This document shows, piece after piece, positions 24,501 through 32,345 of a DNA stretch of 64,000 bases; the stretch's first letter is position 1, and each line of letters starts with the position of its first letter. Made by a program: the position numbers and the translations under genes. The notes beneath the pieces were generated by a model. It was given only the letters and a program-made list of their open reading frames with translations, did not search any database and was not told the origin of the DNA. Source of the stretch: Chromobacterium rhizoryzae (GTDB lineage: Bacteria; Pseudomonadota; Gammaproteobacteria; Burkholderiales; Chromobacteriaceae); assembly GCF_020544465.1 (NCBI RefSeq), contig NZ_CP066126.1, forward strand, positions 496,001-560,000, read 5' to 3'.

Positions 24501-25448
24501 GCGTTCGATGAACTGCCATTGGCCGTCGGCGTCCACCATTTTCCAGCTGGCGAGGTTGTCCAGCGTGGTGCCCCACAGCACCGCCTTCTTGCCGCCGGCG
24601 TTCATCGCGATATTGCCGCCGATACAGGAGGCCTCGGCCGAGGTGGGGTCCACCGCGAACACCAGGCCGGCCGCCGCCGCGGCCTCGGCGACGCGGGCGG
24701 TGACCACGCCGGCGCCGCATTGTATGGTGGCGCGGGGGCCGTCCAGGCCGGGCAGTTCCACCTGTTCGACGCCGAGATGGCGGTCCAGCTTCTCGGTGTT
24801 GATCACCGCGCTCATGCGATCCAGCGGCACCGCGCCGCCGGTGTAGCCGGTGCCGCCGCCGCGCGGAATGATGGTCAGGCCCAGCTCGATACAGGCGCGC
24901 ACCAGCGGCGCGATTTCGGCTTCGCTGTCCGGGCTGAGCACCACGAAGGGGTATTCGACGCGCCAGTCGGTGGCGTCGGTGACGTGGGCGACGCGGGACA
25001 GGCCGTCGAACTGGATATTGTCGCGGCGGGTGAGCCGGGACAGCTTCTTCAGGATCTTGGCGCGCAGTTCGCGGGTATCCTCGAATTGCTCGGCGAAGCG
25101 CTCGACGGCGGCGCGGGCCGCCGTCAGCATCTTGCCCACCTTGTCGTTGCCTTCGCGGCGTTTTTCCACTTCGGCCAGCCGGTGGCGCATCGCGTCCACC
25201 AAGGCGGCCAGCCGCTTGGGATTGTCCAGCAGGTCGTCGACCAGATAGGGGTTGCGGTCCACCACCCAGATATCGCCCAAGACCTCGAACAGCATGCGGG
25301 CGGAGCGGCCGGTCTTGCGTTCGGCGCGCAGTTCTTCCAGCAGCTTCCACATCGGCGCGCCCAGCAGGCGGATGAAGATTTCGCGGTCGGAATACGAGGT
25401 GTAGTTGTACGGGATCTCCCGCACACGGGCTTGGGTGGTGGTGGTCAT
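21597..25448 (-). CDS. DUF3683 FAD-linked/Fe-S dehydrogenase (GlcD-GlcF-like fusion)
   Basis: A 1283-residue fused flavoprotein. Order: DUF3683 N-terminal region (REIPYNYTSYSDREIFIRLLGAP), FAD-binding PCMH domain (PRGGGTGYTGGAVPL), FAD-oxidase C-terminal domain (LHMHAGDGNVHTNLP, GVISGEHGIGITK), two 4Fe-4S motifs (CLRCGKCKPVC and CTVCHRCVKPC) and two CCG domains (FPGCGSERLF, CCGYPQTS, DPCHTP, CCGESGTF). This combines GlcD and GlcF functions in one chain, as in respiratory D-lactate or glycolate dehydrogenases. The ATG at 25448 is chosen; ATG 25466 and GTG 25526 are in frame. Exact substrate not determinable. Confidence 0.88.
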   Translation of the reverse strand: MTTTTQARVREIPYNYTSYSDREIFIRLLGAPMWKLLEELRAERKTGRSARMLFEVLGDIWVVDRNPYLVDDLLDNPKRLAALVDAMRHRLAEVEKRREGNDKVGKMLTAARAAVERFAEQFEDTRELRAKILKKLSRLTRRDNIQFDGLSRVAHVTDATDWRVEYPFVVLSPDSEAEIAPLVRACIELGLTIIPRGGGTGYTGGAVPLDRMSAVINTEKLDRHLGVEQVELPGLDGPRATIQCGAGVVTARVAEAAAAAGLVFAVDPTSAEASCIGGNIAMNAGGKKAVLWGTTLDNLASWKMVDADGQWQFIERLGHNYGKIHDVDVARFRVSQLKDDGQTVVSSRQLDIPGSAFRKVGLGKDVTDKFLAGLPGVQKEGCDGIITSARFVLHRMPKHIRTVCLEFFGTVAEATPAIVEITDLFKPGGAGLAAGVQLAGLEHLDWRYVRAVSYVTKAKSKGRPKMVLIADLVSDHEDAAAEAASQVVRLANARHGEGFIAITPETRKRFWLDRSRTAAIAKHTNAFKINEDVVIPLPRLGDYSDGIERINIELSIQNKLRLLDTLTEYFHGRLPVDKLDTNLPSEELIGDRRASALSQLAITRDRWQWLLEHLDRPFHEYRERWPHAPLEDAAAAPDTVFHALRDLIVRVSWKREMQAELEQLFSGNTDGPILAAIRAIQQKVLRSRVFVALHMHAGDGNVHTNLPVNSDDYEMLQTAHKAVERIMALARALGGVISGEHGIGITKLEFLSEEEIAPFRAYKQQVDPNGHFNRGKLLPGADLAMAYTPSFSLLGAESLILEQSDIGAISDSIKDCLRCGKCKPVCSTHVPRANLLYSPRNKILGVGLLTEAFLYEEQTRRGVSLKHFEELSDVADHCTVCHRCVKPCPVKIDFGDVSVAMRNFLRKTGNKSFNPGTAVGMAFLTAKDPATIKALRTGLVGVAYKAQRLGNAVGKRLGLIGSQTRQPPATVGKAPVKEQVIHFINKPMPGGLPKKTARALLDVEDASIVPIIRNPKLSEDAEAVFYFPGCGSERLFSQVGLATQAMLWHVGAQTVLPPGYLCCGYPQTSAGYQDKGDAITTENRVLFHRVATTLNYLDIKTVVVSCGTCYDQLSQYRFEDIFPGCRIIDIHEYLMEKGVKLDGVGGQQYLYHDPCHTPMKAYQPMKVVNELLGGGVALSDRCCGESGTFAASRPDIATQVRSRKEEEINKNLQALTGGAKPAQPVKILTSCPSCLQGLSRYGPDTGTEADYIVVEIAKHVLGPNWLKQYVDQARDGGIERVLL

Positions 25449-25762
25449 TGTCCGTGCAGCTGTCATTATTGGAAAAACGTCCACCAGTGTAGCCCAATTG
25501 TTGCGTTGCGAAAAACCCGTATTCACTAGGGATTTCCCTCTTTACTTCAAGATATTGGCGTGAATTGTATATTGTTGGGCAAGGAGGGCCGGGGGCGGAG
25601 CGCGCCGGTCTTGCCGGTCTGGTCGCGCAGGGGAGGGAATGGTGCGCGCTATTCCATAGGCGGGGCGAAAACTGCTGGTTTTATGCTTTTTATGGGTAAA
25701 CTGAAGCTCGAACGCGTTGCGCTGATCGGGATGGCGCAGCCACGACGGGAATGGAGAACAGG

Positions 25763-26368
25763 ATGATGTGGAAGAAGTGGGCGATGGCTTTGTTATTGGC
25801 GGCGTCGCTGAGCGGCTGCGGTTACAACGCGATGCAGACTCAGGACGAGGCGGCCAACGCGGCCTGGTCCGAGGTGATCAATCAATACCAGCGGCGCGCG
25901 GATCTGATTCCCAATCTGGTCAAGACGGTGCAAGGCTACGCCAAGCATGAAAAAGAGGTGCTGACCCAAGTCACCGCCGCGCGGGCGCGGGTGGGCAGCA
26001 TCCAGATGGATGCATCGATGGCGACGGACGAGAAAAAGCTCAATGATTTCGCCGCGGCGCAGAATCAGCTGGGCTCGGCCTTGTCCCGCTTGCTGGTGGT
26101 GTCGGAAAACTATCCGCAGCTGAAGGCGGATCAATCCTTCCGTGATCTGCAGGCGCAGCTGGAGGGCACCGAGAATCGCATCACCTTGGCGCGCAAGCGT
26201 TATATCGATTCGGTGCAGGCGTACAACAGCACGGTGCGGACCTTTCCCAATAATCTGACCGCGATGATGTTCAGCCTGAAGACCCGGCCGAATTTCACCG
26301 TGGAGAACGAGAAGGCCATTTCCACCGCGCCGCAGGTCAGCTTCGGCGAGCCGGAGGCGAGCAAATAA
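25763..26368 (+). CDS. LemA-family lipoprotein
   Basis: A 201-residue LemA-family protein. A lipobox (LAASLSGC, Cys19) indicates a lipid-anchored protein; the rest is helical with the family hallmark ANAAWSEVINQYQRRADLIPNLVKTVQGYAKHE and YNSTVRTFPNN. The second ATG (25763) is used because GGAG sits 7 bases upstream. It heads a three-gene operon with two TPM-domain proteins, a widely conserved arrangement in which LemA and YgcG-like proteins are thought to act together at the envelope. Function unproven. Confidence 0.9.
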   Translation: MMWKKWAMALLLAASLSGCGYNAMQTQDEAANAAWSEVINQYQRRADLIPNLVKTVQGYAKHEKEVLTQVTAARARVGSIQMDASMATDEKKLNDFAAAQNQLGSALSRLLVVSENYPQLKADQSFRDLQAQLEGTENRITLARKRYIDSVQAYNSTVRTFPNNLTAMMFSLKTRPNFTVENEKAISTAPQVSFGEPEASK

Positions 26369-26369
26369 G

Positions 26370-27209
26370 ATGAGGGCGCTATGGCGTTGCTTGGGCATCG
26401 CGTTGCTGCTGTGCGCGCAGTTGGCGCGGGCGGAACTGGCGGTGCCGCCGCCCAGTTCGCCGGTGGTGGATCTGGCCGGTTTTTTATCGGCGGACGAGCG
26501 CGGACAATTGGAACGGCAATTGCTGAGCTTTCATCAGCGCAAAGGCAGTCAGCTGGCGGTCTTGATCGTGCCGTCGGTGGAGCCGGAAACGCCTTTTGAC
26601 TACGGCACCCGGGTGATGGACGCCTGGAAGCTGGGGCGCAAGGGGGTGGACGACGGCGTGCTGCTGCTGATCGTGGCGGATCAGCACAAGACCCAGTTGT
26701 TGGTGGGCCGCGGCCTGGAGGGCGCGATTCCCGACATCTACGCCAAGCGCATTCTGCAGGACACGCTGAGGCCTCTGTTCAAGCAGGGGTTGCGCTTTCA
26801 GGGCATTCAAGCGGCGGCGTCGCAGCTGGAAGGCCTGATCGACGGCGAAAAGCTGCCCCCGCTGACGCGGACTCAGCAGCAGGGCTGGGAAGACAGTTGG
26901 CCGGCGCTGGCGTTCGCGGTCTTGTTCGGCGCCGGCGTCGTCAGCCGCCTGTTCGGACGCTTGATCGGCAGCCTCATCATGGGCGGCCTGGGCGTCGCCG
27001 CGGCCTTGCTGCTGGGCGCAGGCATCGTGTTCGCCTTGCTGGCCGGGGCGGTGGCGGCGCTCCTGTGCCTGGTGATCGGCGCCCACGGCTTGTCGTTCGG
27101 CGGCGGAGGCGGCGGGAGTTGGCGCGGCGGAAGCAGCGGCGGCCGCGGAGGCGGCTGGTCCGGCGGCGGCGGGGGATTTGGCGGCGGCGGCGCTTCGGGA
27201 GATTGGTGA
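26370..27209 (+). CDS. TPM-domain (YgcG-like) membrane protein with Gly-rich tail
   Basis: A 279-residue protein with a signal peptide (MRALWRCLGIALLLCAQLARA), a TPM_phosphatase domain (about 30-155; VVDLAGFLSADERGQLERQL, LAVLIVPSVE, DDGVLLLIVADQHKTQLLVGRGLEG), one to two transmembrane helices (about 175-245) and a glycine/serine-rich C-terminal tail (SFGGGGGGSWRGG...). This is the common partner of LemA. The gap to lemA is one base and its stop overlaps the next start, so the three are coupled. Confidence 0.9.
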   Translation: MRALWRCLGIALLLCAQLARAELAVPPPSSPVVDLAGFLSADERGQLERQLLSFHQRKGSQLAVLIVPSVEPETPFDYGTRVMDAWKLGRKGVDDGVLLLIVADQHKTQLLVGRGLEGAIPDIYAKRILQDTLRPLFKQGLRFQGIQAAASQLEGLIDGEKLPPLTRTQQQGWEDSWPALAFAVLFGAGVVSRLFGRLIGSLIMGGLGVAAALLLGAGIVFALLAGAVAALLCLVIGAHGLSFGGGGGGSWRGGSSGGRGGGWSGGGGGFGGGGASGDW

Positions 27210-27715
27210 TGTGGAAATCATGGCATAGAGCGCTGCGTCATCTGGCCAGCACCGGCTACTTGGCGCGACGGCGTTTTCCCGCCGCGGAACTGGCGCGTTT
27301 GCAGCAAGGCATCGCGGCTTCGGAACGCGAACATGCCGGCCAACTGCGCTTTGTGGTGGAGTCGGCGCTGGATTGGCGCGACGCCTGGCGCGGCATGAGC
27401 GCTCGAGAACGGGCGCTGGAGTGGTTCGGCCTGCTGAGGGTATGGGACACCGAGGAGAACACCGGCGTGCTGGTGTATGTGTTGCTGGCGGAGCGCCGCA
27501 TTGAAATCGTCGCCGATCGCGGCATAGACCGGCGGGTGCCGTCGCGGGCCTGGGAGGAGATTTGCGCCGAAGTCGGACGCGCGATGGCGGAAGGCAAGCG
27601 AGTGGCCGGCCTGGAGGCCGGCTTGTGGCGGATACACGCTTTGTTGATCGAGCATGCGCCGCTCCGAGGCGGGCCCAGCGTCAACGAGTTGCCGGACGAG
27701 GTGATCGTCCGCTGA
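27209..27715 (+). CDS. Second TPM-domain protein
   Basis: A 168-residue cytosolic or peripheral TPM-domain protein. Key segments are FPAAELARLQQGIAASEREHAGQLRFVVESAL and VWDTEENTGVLVYVLLAERRIEIVADRGIDRRV, matching the core of the TPM fold without signal peptide or membrane helices. The ATG overlaps the upstream stop (TGATG). LemA plus two TPM proteins is a recurring operon in proteobacteria. It ends 1 base from convergent pdxA. Confidence 0.87.
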   Translation: MWKSWHRALRHLASTGYLARRRFPAAELARLQQGIAASEREHAGQLRFVVESALDWRDAWRGMSARERALEWFGLLRVWDTEENTGVLVYVLLAERRIEIVADRGIDRRVPSRAWEEICAEVGRAMAEGKRVAGLEAGLWRIHALLIEHAPLRGGPSVNELPDEVIVR

Positions 27716-27716
27716 G

Positions 27717-28697
27717 TCAGTTCGCGGCGGAGGCGGCCAGTTGCGCCGCCAGCTGCACGGCCTCGAACAGACTGCCCGGGTGGGCCTGACCGCTGCCGGC
27801 CAGATCCAGCGCGGTGCCGTGGTCGACCGAGGTGCGGACGATGGGCAGGCCCAGGGTGATATTGATGCCGGCGCCGAAGCTGGCGTGTTTGAGCACCGGC
27901 AAGCCTTGATCGTGATACATCGCCAGCACCGCGTCGCAGCGCCGCAGCTTGTCGGGGTTGAACAGGGTGTCGGCCGGCAAGGGGCCGATCAGGTCCATGC
28001 CCTCGCCGCGCAGCCGCGCCAGCAGCGGTTCGATGACCTCGATTTCCTCGCGCCCCAGATGGCCGCCTTCGCCCGCGTGCGGATTCAGGCCCGCCACCAG
28101 CACGCGCGGCGCGGCGATGCCGAACTTGGCGCGCAGATCCCCGTGCAGGATGCGGATGACCTGCTCCAGGCTGTCCGCGGTGATGGCGTCGGCGACGTCC
28201 CGCAGCGGCAGATGGGTGGTGGCCAGCGCCACGCGCATGCCGCCGCCGGCCAACATCATCACCACCTTGGGCGTGTGCGTGCGCTCGGCCAGGTATTCGG
28301 TGTGGCCGGAGAAGGCGACGCCGCCGTCGTTGATGACGCCCTTGTGCACCGGCGCGGTTACCATGGCGGCGAATTCGCCGCTAAGGCAGCCGTCGATGGC
28401 GCGGTCCAGCGTCGCCAGCACATAGCCGGCGTTGGCCGGGTCCAGCCGGCCGGGAACGGCCGGAACCGCCAGCGGCACATGGCAAACTTCCAGCCCTTGC
28501 GCCGGCGCGGGCGTGTCCGGCGCGTAATCGTACAGCGAAAGCGAGAGGCCCAGCTGCCGCGCGCGCGCGGCCAGCAAGGTCTTGTCGCCGATCAGCACGC
28601 AGCGTGCGCCGACGCCGGCCTCCGTCAGCCGCAGCGCCAGATCCGGCCCCACGCCGGCCGGTTCTCCGGTGGTGACGGCCAATATGGGGAGGCTCAT
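27717..28697 (-). CDS. pdxA: 4-hydroxythreonine-4-phosphate dehydrogenase
   Basis: NAD-dependent enzyme of vitamin B6 synthesis, 326 residues, oxidising 4-phosphohydroxy-L-threonine. N-terminal TTGEPAGVGPDL, metal/substrate residues in FSGHTEYLAERT, LNPHAGEGGHLGREE and YHDQGLPVLKH are diagnostic. It follows surA with one intervening base, giving lptD-surA-pdxA; in E. coli rsmA(ksgA) follows, but here pdxA is last and converges with the TPM gene. Confidence 0.95.
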   Translation of the reverse strand: MSLPILAVTTGEPAGVGPDLALRLTEAGVGARCVLIGDKTLLAARARQLGLSLSLYDYAPDTPAPAQGLEVCHVPLAVPAVPGRLDPANAGYVLATLDRAIDGCLSGEFAAMVTAPVHKGVINDGGVAFSGHTEYLAERTHTPKVVMMLAGGGMRVALATTHLPLRDVADAITADSLEQVIRILHGDLRAKFGIAAPRVLVAGLNPHAGEGGHLGREEIEVIEPLLARLRGEGMDLIGPLPADTLFNPDKLRRCDAVLAMYHDQGLPVLKHASFGAGINITLGLPIVRTSVDHGTALDLAGSGQAHPGSLFEAVQLAAQLAASAAN

Positions 28698-28698
28698 C

Positions 28699-29994
28699 TT
28701 ACTTCTCGTCCAGCCGTTCTTCGACGAAGGCGGAGTCGCGCAGCTGGCGCACCCAGTCGGCGTACGCCTGTTCGATCTTGCGGGAGCGGATCTGTTGTTT
28801 GACCGCCAGCCGCTCGCGGTCGCCGGACACGTCTTGATTGCGCTTGCCTTCCACCAGGATCAAATGCCAGCCGAAGGGCGTGCGCACCGCCGGCGACAAT
28901 TGGCCGATAGGCAGTTGCGTCATCGCGCTCTCAAAATCCGGCACCAGATCGCCCAGATTGACCCAGCCCAGATCGCCGCCCTTGGCGTTGCTGCCGTCTT
29001 CGGAGTAGAGCTTGGCCATGTCGGCGAACTTGGCGCCGCGCTGGATGCGGTCGCGCACCTGTTCGATGCGGGTTTTGGCGTCGTTGGCCGACACCGCCTC
29101 GTTGGTGCGGATCAGGATGTGGCGCACATGGTATTGCTCCACCATCAGCGGCGCGCCGCTGTCGCGTTTGTCCTGCAATTGGAAGATGAAGAAGCCTTGC
29201 TGGGTGCGGATCACATTGGTGTGCTGGCCGGTTTTCAGCTGTTCCAGCATCTGCACGAACTCAACCGGCAGCGACACCGCGCTGCGCCAGCCCATGTCGC
29301 CGCCTTTCAGCGCATTGGGGGCGTCGGAGTAGCTGGCCGATACCTTGGCGAAGGCTTGGCCGGCCTCCAGATCCGTCAGCGCTTTCTCGGCCTTCTTCGA
29401 CAGCGCGTCGATCTGCTTGGCGTCGGCGCGTTCCGGCACGTTGATCAGGATGCTGGCCAGGTGGTATTCGGCGCGGTTGCCGCTCTGCGCGCTTTTCAGC
29501 ACCTGATCGACTTCGGTCTCGTTGACGTTGACCTTGGCGGCGACTTCGCTGTCACGCAGGCGCGCGATGGTCAGTTCCTTGCGCACTTCGGCGCGCAGTT
29601 TGTCGAAGGCCAGGCCTTCCTTGGCCAGCTGGGCTTTCAGGCCGGCCACGTCCATCTTGTTCTGCTTGGCCAGATTGGCCACCGCCTGATCCACCGCGGC
29701 GTCGTCGATGCGCAGGCCGCCGCTGGCGGCGTACTGCAGCTGAACCTCCTCGGTGATCATCTGTTCCAGCATCTGTTTTTCCAGCACGGCGCGCGCCGGC
29801 GGCGTCACTTTCTGCGCTTGCAGCTGTTTGATGGCTTCGTCGACGCGGGATTGCAGATCCAGCCAGGTGATCACGTTCTTGTTGACCACCGCGACGATGC
29901 GGTCCACTTCTTTGACCGGGGCGGCGGGAGCGGCGACGGCGCCTTGCAGGGCGCCGGCCAGCAGCAGGGCGAGCAGAGTCTGTTTCATGATCAT
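28699..29994 (-). CDS. surA: Periplasmic chaperone/peptidyl-prolyl isomerase SurA
   Basis: Periplasmic chaperone for outer-membrane beta-barrels, 431 residues. Signal peptide (TLLALLLAGALQGAVAAPA), SurA_N domain (VDRIVAVVNKNVITWLDLQ), then two parvulin domains (EYHLASILINVPE region and QYHVRHILIRTNEAVSANDAKTR). An in-frame ATG two codons in (29988) is an equally plausible start. Located just after lptD, whose product is a SurA client, with a 3-base gap. Confidence 0.95.
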   Translation of the reverse strand: MIMKQTLLALLLAGALQGAVAAPAAPVKEVDRIVAVVNKNVITWLDLQSRVDEAIKQLQAQKVTPPARAVLEKQMLEQMITEEVQLQYAASGGLRIDDAAVDQAVANLAKQNKMDVAGLKAQLAKEGLAFDKLRAEVRKELTIARLRDSEVAAKVNVNETEVDQVLKSAQSGNRAEYHLASILINVPERADAKQIDALSKKAEKALTDLEAGQAFAKVSASYSDAPNALKGGDMGWRSAVSLPVEFVQMLEQLKTGQHTNVIRTQQGFFIFQLQDKRDSGAPLMVEQYHVRHILIRTNEAVSANDAKTRIEQVRDRIQRGAKFADMAKLYSEDGSNAKGGDLGWVNLGDLVPDFESAMTQLPIGQLSPAVRTPFGWHLILVEGKRNQDVSGDRERLAVKQQIRSRKIEQAYADWVRQLRDSAFVEERLDEK

Positions 29995-29997
29995 CGC

Positions 29998-32283
29998 TTA
30001 TAAATCGTTAGTCTTGCTATAGCCGGGAATCGCCAGCTTCAGCGTGTTGAGCGGATTGTTGCCGAAGCCGCCAAGGCCCTTGAATTCCAGCTGGAAATAA
30101 ATGGCGTTCTTGGTGGTGGTCAGGTCGCTGACATAGCGCTGACCGACCAGGCGCGCCGACCAGCAACCGTCGTTGTACTCGAATCCGGCCAGTTGTTCCA
30201 GCGGCTTGCGGTCGGCCAGCGAATAGTTGTAGCGGCCCAGCGCATACCATTTCTTGGCGATAGGCCATTGGGCGCCGATGTCGACCTGACGCAAGGGGCC
30301 GTACTTTGATGAGTTGTCCTGCTGTTCGTAGCGGCCGTAGCGATAGCGCGCGCTGAGCACCTTGCCGGGCGCCGGGTTGTAGCGCAGCTGGGCATTGTAG
30401 CGTTCGGTGGTTTTCAGCGCCTCGTTCCACTCATAGGAGCTGTCCAAGCGCCAGCCCTGGGCCAGATCGCCGCTGGCGCCCAGCAGCAGATTGGAGCCGC
30501 TGACGGTGCGCTGTTGCGGCACGCCGGTCAGGGAGATGTCGTCCTGATTGAAATAATAGCGTTTGCCCACGGTCAGACGGATTCGTTCCAGGCCGTTTTG
30601 CTGGCTGATCAGGCGGCTGGTCAACGCCGTGGTCAGCTGATTGGCGCCGTTGATGCGGTCGGAGCCGGAGAAGCGGTTTTCGGTGAACAACTGCGCAAAA
30701 TTGAAATCGTTTTCCGAGGTGTCGAAGTTGGGCAGATTGTTCTGGCTGCGAGTCGGGATATTGACGTAGAACAGACGCGGCTCCAGCGTCAGCAGATGGT
30801 CCTGGCCCAGAAACTCGGTATCGCGGTCGAAATAGAGGCCGGCGTCGGTGCTGAAAATGGGCAGGCTGCGCGACACCGAACGGCTTTGCTGGCCGGGCAG
30901 CGCGTCCAGATTATATTCGGTCAGGTGCAGGCCAAGCTTGGGACGCAGAAAGCCCCAGCTTTTGTCCAGGCTCCACGTCAGGCTGGGATAGGCGACCAGG
31001 CGGTCGCCGGTTTGCAGAGTCGGATGGGAGAAGCGGGTCAGCTCGCTTTGCAGATTGGCGCTGAAGCCCTGCGGCAATTGCTGGCTGGCGCTGAACGTCA
31101 GCTGCGGTAGCCGCGCATAGGGAATGTCCCCTGGTGAGGGGTTTGCCAGCAGGGTCTGGTAGCGCTGAGCGCGCAAGGTGGCGTTGGCCGAGCCGCCCTG
31201 CCAGCCGAAGCCGTAGCTGAGCCAGGCCTCGCGCACCAGGTTGACGTTGGTGGCGATGCTGAGACGGTCGCCGAAATCCTTGAAATAGTTGGGGTCGGAG
31301 ACGTAGTTGGCGTTGTAGCCGAAAGTCAGGCCCGGCGCCAGCGTCTGGCCATGGGTCGCATACCAGGCGTAGCGATTCTTGTCGGTGACCTTGTCCTTGG
31401 GCAATTGTTCGGTGTAGATCGAGCCGGCGTAATTGGGCTGCAGATAGCGGAATTCCGCACCTAGCATGGTGCCGTGCTTGTCGTTGAAATGCGGGGTGAT
31501 GGTCGCGTCGTAGTTGGGCGCGATATTCCAGTAATAGGGCAGCGCGACTTCAGTGCCGTTGCTGCCGGTCTTGAAGGTGGGCGGCAGGAAACCGCTCTTG
31601 CGGTTGCCGTTGAGCGGGAAGTCCATCCACGGTGTGTACAGGATGGGCACGCCGTAGAAATTCAGCCGCGCGTTGCGGGCGGTGCCGACGCCGTTGTTGT
31701 AGTCGAGGTCCAGCAGCGAGGAGTTCAGATACCAGGAGTCGTCGCCGGGTTCGCAGCTATTGATGCGGCTGTTGTAGACCCGGTACTCGTTCTGGCCGCG
31801 GAAATCCACTTGCTGGCCGTCGCCGCGCATCGGCACCGTGCTCATCGGACGGGTGGCGGCCGGCGCGCCCTTGGCTGCGGGCGCCGGTTTGCCCATGGCG
31901 AACACCGGGTTCATGCCGGTGCCGCTGTAGTTGGCGACGTTGTAATCCAGCGTGGTGCCGGTGACCACGTCGACGCCGCGCGTCATCTTGAAGCGGTCGC
32001 CGGCCTTGACCCGGTCCTTGTTCTGGTAATAGTCCAGCCAGTCGGACTCCAGTTTCTGGTCGTCGCGGGTGACCACCACATTGCCGCGGGCTTTCAGCTC
32101 CACATTCATCTCGCCGTCCATATCGTCGGCGGTGACGTGGGTCTGGCCTTCGGCCTTGGGCGGGGTGGGCAGGGCGATAGGGGCGTCTTCATCGGCCAGC
32201 GCCAGCGCCGGCTGTAGTGAGAACGCGGCCGCCAGCGCCAGGGCCAGCGGATTGGGTTTGATTCTGGGCATGCACAAAGCCAT
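29998..32283 (-). CDS. lptD: LPS-assembly outer-membrane protein LptD
   Basis: Outer-membrane barrel that, with LptE, inserts lipopolysaccharide into the outer leaflet. About 761 residues: signal peptide (LALALAAAFSLQPALA), OstA jellyroll (AEGQTHVTADDMDGEMNVELKARGNVVVTRDD), then a long barrel with NGNRKSGFLPPTF and YGVPILYTPWMDFP. Cysteines at NSCEPGDDSW and NDGCWSARLV are the expected disulfide partners. ATG 32283 is used; ATG 32271 is nearly as good. Divergent from amgK with a ~60-bp gap. Confidence 0.95.
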   Translation of the reverse strand: MALCMPRIKPNPLALALAAAFSLQPALALADEDAPIALPTPPKAEGQTHVTADDMDGEMNVELKARGNVVVTRDDQKLESDWLDYYQNKDRVKAGDRFKMTRGVDVVTGTTLDYNVANYSGTGMNPVFAMGKPAPAAKGAPAATRPMSTVPMRGDGQQVDFRGQNEYRVYNSRINSCEPGDDSWYLNSSLLDLDYNNGVGTARNARLNFYGVPILYTPWMDFPLNGNRKSGFLPPTFKTGSNGTEVALPYYWNIAPNYDATITPHFNDKHGTMLGAEFRYLQPNYAGSIYTEQLPKDKVTDKNRYAWYATHGQTLAPGLTFGYNANYVSDPNYFKDFGDRLSIATNVNLVREAWLSYGFGWQGGSANATLRAQRYQTLLANPSPGDIPYARLPQLTFSASQQLPQGFSANLQSELTRFSHPTLQTGDRLVAYPSLTWSLDKSWGFLRPKLGLHLTEYNLDALPGQQSRSVSRSLPIFSTDAGLYFDRDTEFLGQDHLLTLEPRLFYVNIPTRSQNNLPNFDTSENDFNFAQLFTENRFSGSDRINGANQLTTALTSRLISQQNGLERIRLTVGKRYYFNQDDISLTGVPQQRTVSGSNLLLGASGDLAQGWRLDSSYEWNEALKTTERYNAQLRYNPAPGKVLSARYRYGRYEQQDNSSKYGPLRQVDIGAQWPIAKKWYALGRYNYSLADRKPLEQLAGFEYNDGCWSARLVGQRYVSDLTTTKNAIYFQLEFKGLGGFGNNPLNTLKLAIPGYSKTNDL

Positions 32284-32345
32284 ATCTAAGGGGCGGCGGG
32301 GCAGTATAAAATCAGCCAATTCTATCAGCACCAAGACGAAGCGAC

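Noticed and set aside
25449..25526. Extension of the dehydrogenase to a GTG at 25526
   Set aside because: The added residues (MNTGFSQRNNWATLVDVF...) do not resemble the family N terminus, which begins near REIPYNYTS.
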